This document shows positions 1 to 10,275 of a stretch of DNA of 64,000 nucleotides, piece by piece. The position numbers and the translations under genes were made by a program. The notes beneath the pieces were generated by a model that saw only the letters and a list, made by a program, of their open reading frames with translations, made no database searches and was not told where the DNA came from. The stretch is from Stictocephala bisonia (taxonomy: Eukaryota > Arthropoda > Insecta > Hemiptera > Membracidae). Each line of letters begins with the position of its first letter. The stretch's first letter is position 1. The stretch lies in the NCBI GenBank assembly GCA_035578905.1, contig JAQJVL010000291.1, positions 310,001 to 374,000 of the forward strand, in the 5' to 3' direction.

Positions 1-1720
1 AACTAATACGACTGTATATGAGCAAAATAGATATCTAAAATGTCATAAAGATATACACTAAAATCTGATTGGGTAAACAACCAAGTTATTAATTTAGATG
101 TAGCCTAAAAGGCTTTATTAAATTACATTCGTTGACATTAGAGGGTAGACTATTAAAAATTCATATCAGGTATTTATACTAATAAACAGGTAGCAATGCA
201 AGTAATGTGAGTTAGATGCTGTAAATAAATTTAATATTGTGATTTTACGTTATACAGTAAACCTACTTTTATTTGTAGTTATAAGTCACAAGCCGATGCC
301 GAAGGCCGAGGTGCAACGAGCGCAGTGAGTAACGGGATTGTCGCGGGACCTCAGTGTCTCCTTGTGTATGAAGATTTGTATTCGCTTATTTTATCAATGC
401 GATTTGATTGAATATTAGTTTTTCTTTAACCTAGAGTTATTAAAAATTTCATACATTTGTATTCCGGTGTAATAGATTGATTGGACTTGCATAATTTATA
501 CTTAAATATTTAATTGATTTAATAATTGGAATATATTTGGTAAGAAATAGTAAAGGAAATAGGTTAATTTAGAAAATGTATGTAGCCCCGATATGCCTAG
601 GCGAGACATCGGCATTACCCTGTGTCCAAGTACCCATTCATCATTTCACTGTAATGCTTCAGAATTCTGATTGTTACCGTCAAGAATGAAACGTGGGTCA
701 GTTGAAAATGAGATAACCATAAACTATGCATTTGGTTGATATTATGATTGATTTCCTGACCTGAATAAATTATGAGCTTATCATCTTGCCGATACTAAAG
801 AACCCAAAAACAATGCCAGTTAAATGAATATTAAATTATATAACAAAGTGCCCAATTAAATTAGAAATTTAAGCTCTAAACAATTTAAGAAAACATTACC
901 GCTATCTAACAATTTGATATAAGAATAAGTCTGAAGAATTCTCCCAAACTACATTATCAATTAATTTTAAGTAGTACTCTAAATTGTTTATTTACAGTAG
1001 TACAACAATCATACTTTATTTTTCATGATAAAAACTAAATTAAAACACCATCGTCTTATATCAAACATAAATAACATTAATATACTAACTAAACAGGTAA
1101 GTACAATTATTAAATTATTACTAAGCCTTGTAATTTTATTTTGGGTTGATGATTTTCTAATATAGCATGTACCAGATGTATAACAAGTAATATATTCTAA
1201 GTTTTCCACATTACCTGTTAGACTGTTTGAAGTATCTAACAACTAAACAAGTAACTCAGCGAGTAACACGTTCCGAGTAATTTATTCCAATTGGGCTGCA
1301 GAAGACAAAATGCAAACAAGCTCTACTAATAAAGAATTAGATATGGTATTCCAATATTTTTCTTTGAAGAAATGGTAACCCTAGGTTGTTACCTAGAATG
1401 TACTCTATTTTAACAACTAAAACAACTACAATTTGGCTAAATACAGTAGGAATATGCGACAAATGTTGTTAAACGCATTATAATTACTTGGTATAGTACG
1501 TAAAGTAGATTCATCTCATTGTATTATTGACATCATTGTAGATATATAAATATTATTATTATTTTGTACAGGGCCTATTCAGAGTTTCAAATTATGATAT
1601 TTTTGAAGTTGAGGACGTTCCGAAACAACTTCAGAACTTACTGAAATGTATTTTAGCCTGTTAACATCTCCAACGAATTTTGTTACGTCAAAAGCAATTG
1701 ATTTAGTTTTATTTATTTAT
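1..1720. other. No gene seen; AT-rich intergenic DNA
   Basis: This stretch is AT-rich, with frequent stops in all frames and no recognisable protein or RNA. A short GC-rich patch at about 287-355, with a 'cgaggtgcaacgagcgcag' type sequence, stands out from the background. It may be a transposon fragment, but I cannot assign it. Confidence 0.6.
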
Positions 1721-1875
1721 TCTTAAGACGCCGATCGTCAAGATTTGGTTGAATATGAATTTCGAATGAGTAAATGAGCGAATGTAGTCATTGTTACTTT
1801 CACTTTCAAGGCCAACTATTCCTTTGAAAGTGTCATTAATTAATAGCCCAATGACAAATGAACAGCCGGTGGTTA
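1721..1875 (-). repeat. S1 dispersed repeat, 3' fragment
   Basis: On the minus strand this matches the 3' third of S1, the ~430-bp family seen best at 3497-3935 and 21768-22212. The shared landmarks, in order, are the block around 'tagcccaatg', the block around 'gtagtcattgttac', and the end 'gacgccgatcg'. It is diverged and 5'-truncated. Confidence 0.6.
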
Positions 1876-2310
1876 TCATTAATTGTTATTAACTATTACT
1901 AAGAGAAATCATTGTTGATGGGCAAAAGCAAGTTACAAAAAATCACATAACTTAGCTATTACAACTCATGGATAAAAACCGCGTGTACCATTTAAACCAT
2001 GGTTCGTAAATGTTTAAATAAAGTAAAAAAGTTGATGAATTGTTTGTTAAATAAAATTTAAATTGTGTATATAAACTTATTTAAGTTTAAATAGTTAAAA
2101 ATATAAATAAATCAAACCAAATGAGGTGTTTGTATTTTTTTCTTCTCTTTCACTGACATATAAATCAATTATAGGACACATAACCAATGAAAGAAAAAAA
2201 AAGCTGATCAGTCCTGATTGCTGATGAAAGAAGTGTCTCTAACACACCGAGTGGGAAACTAACAAATAAAACCTTTGTCGATCTCAAGAGTAAGTTATCT
2301 TCTATATTCA

Positions 2311-2505
2311 TTATTCATCTCTAAGACGCCGATAGTAGATATATGGGCGAATATGAGGAGTGAATGAGTGTGATGAGTGTAGATGAATGAGTGTAGTCAT
2401 TGTTACTATCTGAGTTCGACTTAGCTCAGAAAGGACTAGTTATTAATAGCCCAATAGCCAACTATGGGACCTAAAGCTTTATGTGGAATCCGAACCACGT
2501 AATAT
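2311..2505 (-). repeat. S1 dispersed repeat, 3' half
   Basis: Read on the minus strand it runs from 'cgtggttcggattccacat' through 'ggtcccatag' and 'gtgtagatgaatgagtg' to 'gacgcc'. This matches the 3' half of S1. It ends in an ATGAATAAT-like tail, like other members of the family. Confidence 0.7.
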
Positions 2506-3496
2506 TTACTACAAATGGTAGTTGGCTAAATAACATTTGAGAACAACAGTTTTTACTTGTTGAAACTTAGTGTTGTTTTTGGTCACTAAAATCGTTAAAA
2601 ATCTTTAAAAAATTATAATTATAAAAATCCAAAGATAACAAATAACATTCATACAAAGAAGTTGTATTATCAAATTTAGTGTTATAGTATACGATATTGG
2701 AAGATATATATATCATTCAATATAGGCCTACTTGCGAGGATAAGTTTGCTATATATATAATTGGATGTATCTCATAAATGTTAATTTTTATTTCACTATA
2801 AAATCTAGATCACCTCAAAAATATAAAATGTTTGACAAAAAATATATTATATTACAATAATATTTTGAACCATTCACTCACAAGGAACCCAGTCTCAGAA
2901 CTAAACTGTTTTATTTCAGTACTGGAGGAGGAGATGAAGCAAGTAACTGAAGAAACTGATGTGGTAACAACCGTGCGTCACAGTTCTTCGAAGGAACACC
3001 TTCCTGTTCCAAATATTTAACTAATATATTTAAATAGTGCACCTTTTTATTCCATGAAATTAGAATTGGTATATTTCTAGGTATGTTATTAATCACTGGA
3101 AATTATGTAACGGTATACAAACTATTGAAAAGTTTATATTTATTTAATCATACTAGTTAATTTATTAGAATAAGAATTCATATTTTATTTTTACATTTTA
3201 TTCTGATAATATTTAGAGATTCAGTTGGGAAACCAACTCATTTATATGATTTGAAACTGAATTATTGTTTTTTCACCCAACAACTTTTCTGTACTTTAAA
3301 ATTACAACATTTGAACTTGTCTTTGCATTTTTGAAGGCGAGTTTCAATGTAAAAAATTAACAACGTATAAATTAGAATTTGCATAAGTGACTTGATTACT
3401 AAAAAAGCAAAGAAAATATACTTATTTGGTATTTACAGTACTGTAAAACATAGCCAAAACTTGATCAGATCCAAACCAAAAGTTATTCTAATTTGT
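2506..3496. other. No gene seen; AT-rich
   Basis: Short open frames near 2832-3096 overlap on both strands. They have no recognisable domain, and I read them as chance frames. Nothing else is supported here. Confidence 0.5.
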
Positions 3497-3935
3497 CGGC
3501 AGTGGTGGTGCAGTGCTGTAACCCAGCTACTTGGGGACAAAGTGTTTGGAAGATTGTAGGCGATAGGTTGGATGCTCGGTCCTCTTAATACCGACATGGC
3601 GTCCGCTCAATGGCTGCTATCGGCGTGGACACTACTAGAGAAGTCTGGGGTGTCCATGTTGGGTGGTAATCATTGTGCGGATGTTGTGTGGGGGAGATAA
3701 CTGAGTATCAGGCTTCTCAATTATCTGAAAATCAGACCAGTACTACGTGGTTCGGATTCCACGTAAAACTGTAGGTCCCTTAGTTGCCCTGGCTGTTGGG
3801 TTATTAATAAATTGCCCTGTCTGAGGAACAGTTGAACTCAGTTAGTAACCAGACTACACTCATCCTACACTCATATAATCATTCATATTCGCCTTAAAAT
3901 ACCAACAACGTTGTGTCGGCGTCTCATATTTAAGA
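3497..3935 (+). repeat. S1 dispersed repeat, near full length
   Basis: This is one of the best copies of a family with at least ten members in the window. The 5' end carries a box-A-like sequence (TGGTGCAGTGCTG), followed about 60 bp later by a degenerate box-B-like site. Other copies have GGTTCGATGCTC at that position, so I infer a Pol III-transcribed, SINE-like origin. The middle holds the family hallmark GTGGACACTACTAGAG and a second box-B-like palindrome (acgtggttcggattccacgt). The 3' part is rich in CACTCATC-type words. No protein is encoded. Confidence 0.8.
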
Positions 3936-4274
3936 ATATAATTAAATGAATAAGTGAAGAACACAATGCAAATTTTTGTGAAGGTTTGTTTTCATAACAT
4001 AAGCTGAAATGGGTGAGTTACAATTTAATTATCTATTGTTCTATAGTGACCAATGTTCTATAGTGACAAAATTGGTTTTTAAAATTAATTTGTTTGTTTA
4101 ATACACTTAAATAATTAAGTTTAATAACAATTAAATCATCAAGTTTAATATAAGTAAATGATCTGTAGAACAAATAGTTTGTTCATTTTCTCCATAAAGT
4201 TCAATGATACAGATAAATAATCGTAGATGAGTTGAAAACCTGCTAAAACATATAAAGAGATATATTCATTAAAG

Positions 4275-4445
4275 AACTTACGGTTTTTTCATCTAACTTC
4301 ATCAACCAGTTTACATGGGCCTTCAGACCTGTGCATGTAATTTACTCAACGATTGAAGTACCAACCGTTTGCTCAGTTGGGGATTCGAACCATGGACAAT
4401 CCTCTCCACAGTCCGAAGCCTTAGTTACTGCACCATTGAGGAGAT
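4275..4445 (-). repeat. tRNA-derived SINE, family A
   Basis: The minus strand shows a tRNA-like head with an A box near 4430 and a B box GGTTCGAATCC-type site near 4387, followed by a ~100-bp unrelated body. Head and body both match the plus-strand copy at 24369-24553. It is diverged and lacks a cloverleaf acceptor stem, so it is a retroposon and not a tRNA gene. Confidence 0.75.
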
Positions 4446-4597
4446 TATTACATTTTAATTTAAAAATAGTTTTTTAATGTTGTATTTTTTATCATTGTCA
4501 ATTTATTTTGAATTTCCAAAACTTTGAGTGTTTAAAAGTTTAGTGCATTTCGACTTGTGTGTATCTTCTGTCATCCTCAATTAATTCTTATATTGTA

Positions 4598-4912
4598 TCG
4601 TGGACACTACTAGAGAGGTCTGGGGTGTCCATGTTGTGTGGTAGTTAAGATTCAGATGTTGTGTAGGGAGAGAACTTTTTCTCAAGCTTATCAGTTTGCT
4701 GAAAATCAAACAAACACTACGTGGTTCGAATTCCACGTAAAGCTGTAGATCCCTTAGTTGCCCTGGCTATTGGGATACTAATAAATAGCTCTTTCTGAGG
4801 AACAGTCGATCTTAGGTAGTAGCAATGACTGAACTCATTTATCTGCACTCATCACCGTCATTCGCTCCTCATATTCACCCATATCTCGACGATCGGCGTC
4901 TTAATAATGAAT
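4598..4912 (+). repeat. S1 dispersed repeat, 5'-truncated
   Basis: It starts inside the hallmark GTGGACACTACTAGAG and continues to the canonical end 'gatcggcgtcttaataatg'. The internal palindrome acgtggttcgaattccacgt is perfect here. The missing 5' third fits retroposon-style 5' truncation. Confidence 0.8.
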
Positions 4913-5112
4913 CGTACATGAAAACTATATGTTTAGTAATAATTTGGATCCTATTAGTATAAAAACCTTTGATATCTACAAATGTTATATTATTGACTGA
5001 TAGCACACGAGGAGGATGAGTTTCGTACCCAATGAACGTAGTTCTTAGAAACTCGAAACATTGAAAATAACTAATACAACTGAAAATAATTGACCAGTCC
5101 TCATTTTATCTT

Positions 5113-5280
5113 TAGGCATCTTCCTAGCCTAGTGGTTAGCACTTATGCTTCCAATACATGGGTTTCACGGGTTCAAATCCCGGAAGGTCTACTCATATTT
5201 GCCATAGGGATTTGGAAGGTTGTCCCTCAACAACGTTGTTTGAATAACATGTTGGAAAAGCCACTGGCGTAGACAACAAA
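5113..5280 (+). repeat. tRNA-Gly-like SINE, family C
   Basis: The head (about 5118-5190) resembles tRNA-Gly with a TCC anticodon. It has a 7-bp acceptor pairing (atcttcc with ggaaggt, one G-U pair), an A box TAGCCTAGTGG and a B box GGTTCAAATCC. The anticodon stem is mispaired. A ~85-bp body and an A-rich tail follow, and the body recurs at 20545-20730 on the minus strand. That makes it a SINE, although the head could be a recent tRNA capture. Confidence 0.7.
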
Positions 5281-5405
5281 GAAAAAATTATAGACTACCT
5301 TTAAATATACAAAGATTCTGTGCATAAAATATTTAACAAATTTAAATCGTTTCTACAGACGATCTTGAATGAATTTTAAAATCCCATATAGACAATTTTT
5401 AAAGG
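5281..5405 (+). repeat. Outlying copies of the cagacgacctttaaa repeat
   Basis: There are a few degenerate copies of a 'ctacagacgatctt...ttaaa' word. The same word forms the longer degenerate array at 6830-7350. Confidence 0.4.
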
Positions 5406-5619
5406 AACAAACAGTAAAAGTATCAAACAAAAATATCCATTCTTAAAAAAAAAAATAAAATCAAAATAAATATCAAACTTGTGAAGGGGGGAGAGGAATA
5501 ACAGTACAGTTGCCAGTAAGCTGGGATTAATTATTTAATGATTATATCTGGATTTCAAAAACCAATCCACCACCCAATTGAGATCAATATATATATATAT
5601 ATAAAATACTGTTTTGAGA

Positions 5620-5756
5620 AGACGCGAGTAATGAAATAAGCATATCTTAATTAGCTAGGTGTAGTCTTGTTACTAGTTGAATTCAATGACATTTATTATT
5701 AGTTGAGTGTAGAGCGAGTGACTTTTATATTTCTAGGAATACGAACCGCGTGGGAT
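5620..5756 (-). repeat. S1 dispersed repeat, degraded fragment
   Basis: The minus strand has recognisable S1 blocks ('gaaccgcgtgg' near 5745 and 'gtagtcttgttactag' near 5663) with low similarity between them. It appears to be an old copy. Confidence 0.4.
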
Positions 5757-6829
5757 AGGACTAATTTGTCCTCGATCATTTCCAATTAAGATAGTTGAAG
5801 AAGTCGAGTTCCCAACATTATCCAACTGTAAGCACTTCTGTCATGGTCAAGTAATGGTAATATTTATAGAGATGTTTTGTTGTATTAAAAGTTAAATGGA
5901 TTAATGATGTTTGACAAGAGAGTTTCTTTTTTGTTTTCTGTAAAGTTTTTCAAACAGTTTTGATGTAATTTCTCGTTGGGTACACAATACACATGCTGAT
6001 GATACAGTAGCATCCAAACAGTGCATATAACAGGCCCACAGAAGTCACGGAAAATTTTTGGTTTGTAGGTTAAGTTCCTCGGCTTGTCACAAATATTTTT
6101 ATAACGCTCCCAAAGCCTAGAAAAACAACCGCCATCCCGCATTAGTATTCACTTCGTTACAGATCCCTCTGAAGTGGAAGGAGGAAAGTAGGTTCTGTCT
6201 AGGATGTTATTTGGTGGAAAAACACCAACAGGCCTTTCTACAAAATTTGACGGTTTGCTAGATTTTGGCATTTCAAAAAGCTTTAAAACTGCCTGAAACG
6301 TTTCTATTTTAAATGAGCAGCCTTGAATGGTGCGGTAATGTTTTATAGTATTCTTATCTTACATTTGGAGCTCGAATTTATAATTTTACCTGTTCATCGT
6401 TATCGAATTTACAGAAAAAAAATAGTTCTACTAAACATCATTTATTTAAATATTATTATATTATTATTTTAAATATACTCGTATATATTTTACTAAAATA
6501 GGTGGTAATGGTAAGAACAAAATAACCTTGTTACTTGATTGACAACAATTAATTGACATTAACCAACTCACACATCTGAAGGTAATGCGGTTTTATTTGC
6601 AATTAACCTCCCTGTGAGCATGTTCGTTTAACAATTCCCACACACGACATGTGAGATGTTGAAAAGCCTGCCATTCATATAACTTACAACACTGATAAAC
6701 GTGTAAAAACACACTCTGAGAGATAATCACGCAAGCTATTGAAAAATAAACAAAGACGACTTCTACAGACACCGAACTGCTTGATTCAGAATTCCCTAAG
6801 AATTTTTTTACTAAGTAAATTAAAGAACA
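5757..6829. other. No gene supported
   Basis: Two minus-strand open frames (5885-6142, 85 codons, and 6593-6892, 99 codons) lie here. Neither shows a recognisable domain, splice context or homologous look, so they are not called as genes. Confidence 0.45.
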
Positions 6830-7350
6830 TATACAGACAACCTTTAAAGATCCACTGTATACGACCTTTAGAAATCCTCTGCAGACGACCATTGAAAATC
6901 CTCTCAGACAACCTTTAAAGATCCTCTGCAGACGACATTTAAAAATCCGCTCAAACGACCTTTAAAGATCCTCTGCAGACAATTTAAAAAATATATAAAC
7001 TCCTCTACAACTGACCTCTACAGTATTTAAATTTAATTGAAATATAATTTTAAAATTCTTTAGAGGCAACCGTAAATGATTTTGAAATACAATCTACAGA
7101 CGATCTTTAAACACATAATATGTGTTTAAATACCTTTACGTATATCATTTAAAGTTACTATACACACAACATTTAAACAATTAGACACTCTGTGGATGGC
7201 CTTTATATATTTAAAGACTTTACATACAATCTTTACAAATTAAAACCTTCTTCAGACGATCTTTAAAGAATTATTTGAAGATATTTCACATACAACATTT
7301 AAAGAATTTAATGACCTATACAAATTATAAAGACTCCTATCCACTCTACA
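6830..7350 (+). repeat. Degenerate minisatellite, 'cagacgacctttaaa' word
   Basis: About a dozen diverged copies of a word like 'ctgcagacgacctttaaaga' recur at irregular spacing. The spacing is 30-35 bp at the left (6830-6990), loosening to 40-70 bp at the right. Divergence increases rightwards, suggesting an old array decaying from one end. Confidence 0.65.
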
Positions 7351-8181
7351 AAACGATCTTTTATTTTCTTGAATCTTATGGGAAGGATCATAAAGTGATT
7401 TACACTTTTTATAGTGTTGATATACTTTAAACGTTAATTTATCAATTGGTTAGTTACATGTCTGTAAAAATTACAAGCAAGATCATTATCACAAAGAACG
7501 ATTCCTTTGTGACACCGTCTGAGGAATGTGAACGGACTTCCGACTTCTATCGCCGATGTTCACTTTTAGGGTTTATTGAATGAAATTAGTGTATTTAACT
7601 TTTTTGCAATACAGTTTATACACAAGTTAATACTTAATAAATCTGCAATGAATAAACATACAAACGGCAATTAATTATTAACAATTGAAACTCCGAATAT
7701 GTAATTTTAAAATGTTTGGACTCCTACCAAATGTTCTCTTTTTTCCGTAATTGTTTATTTACTGAGTAAATATATTGTGGAAATATTTACATATTTATTT
7801 CTTTTTCTAAAAGTTTATACCATTCAGGACATTTAAATAATTTACTGTTAAAGCTTTGGTAATGGAAATGCACACATCCTTACCTGCCTTTATAGTTTCA
7901 ATTAAAAACTATTTTACCATATTTGTTTCATGGGGCGTTCAAAAGAGATAAGTGAATATTTATGAATTAAAATTTATTAAATAAATAAATATCCTTATTC
8001 ACCATTGACAGATACAAAGAATCCAAATAGGCTTCGCCAAATGAGTTATAAATCTATATTTAAGTTACTTAATGTTACAATGCATTTTAACTCTAAAACT
8101 AAGAATAAATTTAGCTTCTTCTATATTAACATGTGAGAAAAAAATTATAAAGGCAAAAGACAATACTAGCCTAGTATTCGG
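7351..8181. other. No gene seen; probable LINE 3' flank
   Basis: This AT-rich stretch lies downstream (on the minus strand) of the LINE C-terminal coding relic at 8182-8445. It may include that element's 3' UTR. No other feature is supported. Confidence 0.4.
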
Positions 8182-8445
8182 TCACGGTGAACCTAGGAAG
8201 AGATTCATAAAGTCAGAGTAATTATAAATTACTCTAAATAAAAGAAAATATGTTAACTTTTTGCTAAGCCTTAAGTACGAACATTCCTCTCTCAGCTCGG
8301 CTGGTAGCATATTGAAATACTTCATTGCAGAATAGGATACTCTTATTTCGGTGAGTCCTATACGGTGTTTAGGAATGCGATATAAATCATCGTGTCTTGT
8401 ATTGAAATTATGTATTTGATTGGTTTTTAGATAATTAATTTGGAG
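8182..8445 (-). pseudogene. Non-LTR retrotransposon RT, C-terminal fragment
   Basis: An uninterrupted minus-strand reading frame of about 87 codons ends at a TGA at 8182-8184. It has no start codon, so it is a fragment. Its peptide includes IPKHRIGLTEIRVSYS, then a 'YFNMLPAELRE' block and a basic tail. This is the usual carboxyl end of CR1/Jockey-like LINE reverse transcriptases: the 'HNHNTR...P..r...s..Y.g...N.LP' pattern followed by an 'FK..Lk.fL' helix. The catalytic domain is not found upstream, so the copy is dead and truncated. The family assignment is from motif memory, without alignment. Confidence 0.7.
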
Positions 8446-8922
8446 TTAAAAAAAACGAAGTAACTCGTACAAATATAGTGAAAACAGGAGGAAAATGTTA
8501 TATTTTGAAAATAGAGTTCGGCAAGATAAAGTATTAAGTATTAAGATGACATATTAAAATACATACTTAGATAGTTCATCAAGACTTTCACGGAACGTGA
8601 ACAGCACGCATAGTGGCATATTTTAACAGACATTCCGAAGTGTTGTTTGAAATAATGAATGTGTGGGAGGGTCCTTACCTCAAGTTCACCTCAAATACCA
8701 CTAACGGCGTGTGTTTGCTTGTTGAGCAATCCTTCCCGTCTGTCTGTCCGTGTCTTCCTTACAGTAGCTCTACGTTACATAACAATGTCAAAACACTGTC
8801 TTTTTCTCCTACATTAACACATCACGTTGCTTTGACGATTCCAGCATTGCTTGTATAAACAGAAACATGTTTATATGTGGTAACTGAGGCGACAATAATT
8901 ATTTTACGTTTAAATAACTTTG
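8446..8922. other. No gene supported
   Basis: A plus-strand open frame (8613-8858, 81 codons) has no recognisable domain. Otherwise this is AT-rich sequence. Confidence 0.4.
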
Positions 8923-9320
8923 TCGGCACTCGTGGTGCAGAGTTGTAATCCAGCTTCTTGGGTACAAAGGGTTGTGGAGATTGTATGTAATAGGTTCTAT
9001 GCTCGGCGTCTAGTTACCATCGACGTGGACACTACTAGAGAAGCCTGGAGTGTCAGATTGAGTGGAAGTCAGATTCGGATGTTGAGTATGGGGAAGGGAA
9101 ACTGAGAACTATACCAATACAACGTGGTTCGGATTCCGCATACATCTGTAGGTCCCTTAGTTCCCCTGGTTATTGGGCTATCAATGGCTCTTTCTAAGGA
9201 ACAGGTAACCTTAATAATTAACCTTAATGACTACAATCGCTCGTCTTCACTCATCTTACTCATTCACCCATAACCATACGATCGGCTTCCTAGTAATCTG
9301 ATTACTAAGACGGCTTCTTA
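8923..9320 (+). repeat. S1 dispersed repeat, near full length
   Basis: It starts 'gtcggcactcgtggtgcag' and continues through GTGGACACTACTAGAG to the 'cgatcggcttc' end. It is somewhat diverged from the copies at 3.5 and 21.8 kb. Confidence 0.75.
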
Positions 9321-9670
9321 GTAGGTACTCAGTAATGAACCTAATTAAAGAACCGGCTGGCACTGAGCAGTTGTGCTGTACTCCAGCTACTTGGATCTAA
9401 GTGTTGTGGTGTTTTTAGGCGATAGCATCTGTTCTCTGCTCCCTTCATACTGACGATTCGTGCAGTATTTGCCATCGCCGTGGATACCTTTGTATAAGTC
9501 TGTTACTGGCCACGTTGTAGACAGGTTATGTCCAGTTGATATACTAATCACGCGGCATGACAGTTAGTCGACAATCAGAACAATACTACGTGGTTCCAAT
9601 AATCTGTAGTCTCTTCTTGTTGTCCTGGCTGTCGGACGACTAATAAATCACTCTTCCTCAGGATCTCAGT

Positions 9671-9682
9671 CGACCTTAGTTT
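9671..9682 (+). repeat. Putative target-site duplication, left copy
   Basis: The 12-mer cgaccttagttt is repeated exactly at 10111-10122 on the other side of the foldback element. Confidence 0.7.
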
Positions 9683-10110
9683 ATTCATTTTGTTTAATTA
9701 GCCTCCAGAACTGTTATATTATAGAAATAATACTGGTTAAATTACCTTTTTTCCTGTCAACAGTTCTTCAAACATAATCTGCTATGTACATTTCGAAGCA
9801 AGAGCTTCATCATCAGGCTTTCCAAAAACGTCACTATTTACATTACACTAAACATTAAAAACATTTAAAATATAAACATTTAAACATATTAACATAGCAC
9901 ATTTGCCGGCCGGCGATAGACACCAACTGATGACCAATGAGCAGGACCCTTTAAATGTTTATATTTTAAATGTTTTTAATGTTTAGTGTAATGTAAATAG
10001 TGACGTTTTTGGAAAGCCTGATGAAGCTCTATGCTTCGAAATGTACATAGCAGATTATGTTTGAAGAACTGTTGACAGGAAAAAAGGTAATTTAACCAGT
10101 CTTATTTCTA
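9683..10110. mobile_element. Foldback element, Penelope-like terminal repeats (inferred)
   Basis: A 163-bp left arm (9722-9884) is almost the exact reverse complement of the right arm (9950-10110), around a 65-bp centre that includes ccggccgg. A 39-bp unpaired extension (9683-9721) lies only on the left, and a 12-bp direct repeat flanks the whole. Each arm, read outwards, contains a stem-loop followed by cGAAA. The left arm (minus strand) reads CTGATGAtgaagc, loop tctt, then gcttcGAAA. This resembles the hammerhead-like region of Penelope-like element terminal repeats. There is no coding sequence, so it would be non-autonomous. A generic hairpin MITE is the alternative. Confidence 0.65.
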
Positions 10111-10122
10111 CGACCTTAGTTT
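10111..10122 (+). repeat. Putative target-site duplication, right copy
   Basis: This is an exact repeat of 9671-9682. Beyond it the interrupted S1 copy appears to resume. Confidence 0.7.
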
Positions 10123-10275
10123 CTCTCTGCTTCCTAACACTCGTTTAAGAACAAGTTAGAGATGACTTATAACTCCTTTGAGAGGACCTGATACTCTTTT
10201 AGTACAGACATTTCATTTCACTCATACTCACATTAGCCCGTGTATAAACTATCTCCATCTTAACAATAAATAGGA

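Larger units (their letters stand above)
9355..10275 (+). repeat. S1 copy interrupted by foldback element
   Basis: A diverged S1 copy starts near 9355 ('ggcactgagcagttgtgctg') and reaches the 'cagtcgaccttag' block at 9669-9682. It is then broken by the 428-bp element at 9683-10110. The 12-bp block cgaccttagttt is present again at 10111-10122. A weak S1 3' end can be followed to about 10275. Confidence 0.55.

Noticed and set aside
5118..5190. Functional tRNA-Gly(TCC) gene
   Set aside because: The acceptor and B box look good, but the anticodon stem is mispaired. The sequence continues into a body shared with another copy, so a SINE head is more likely.
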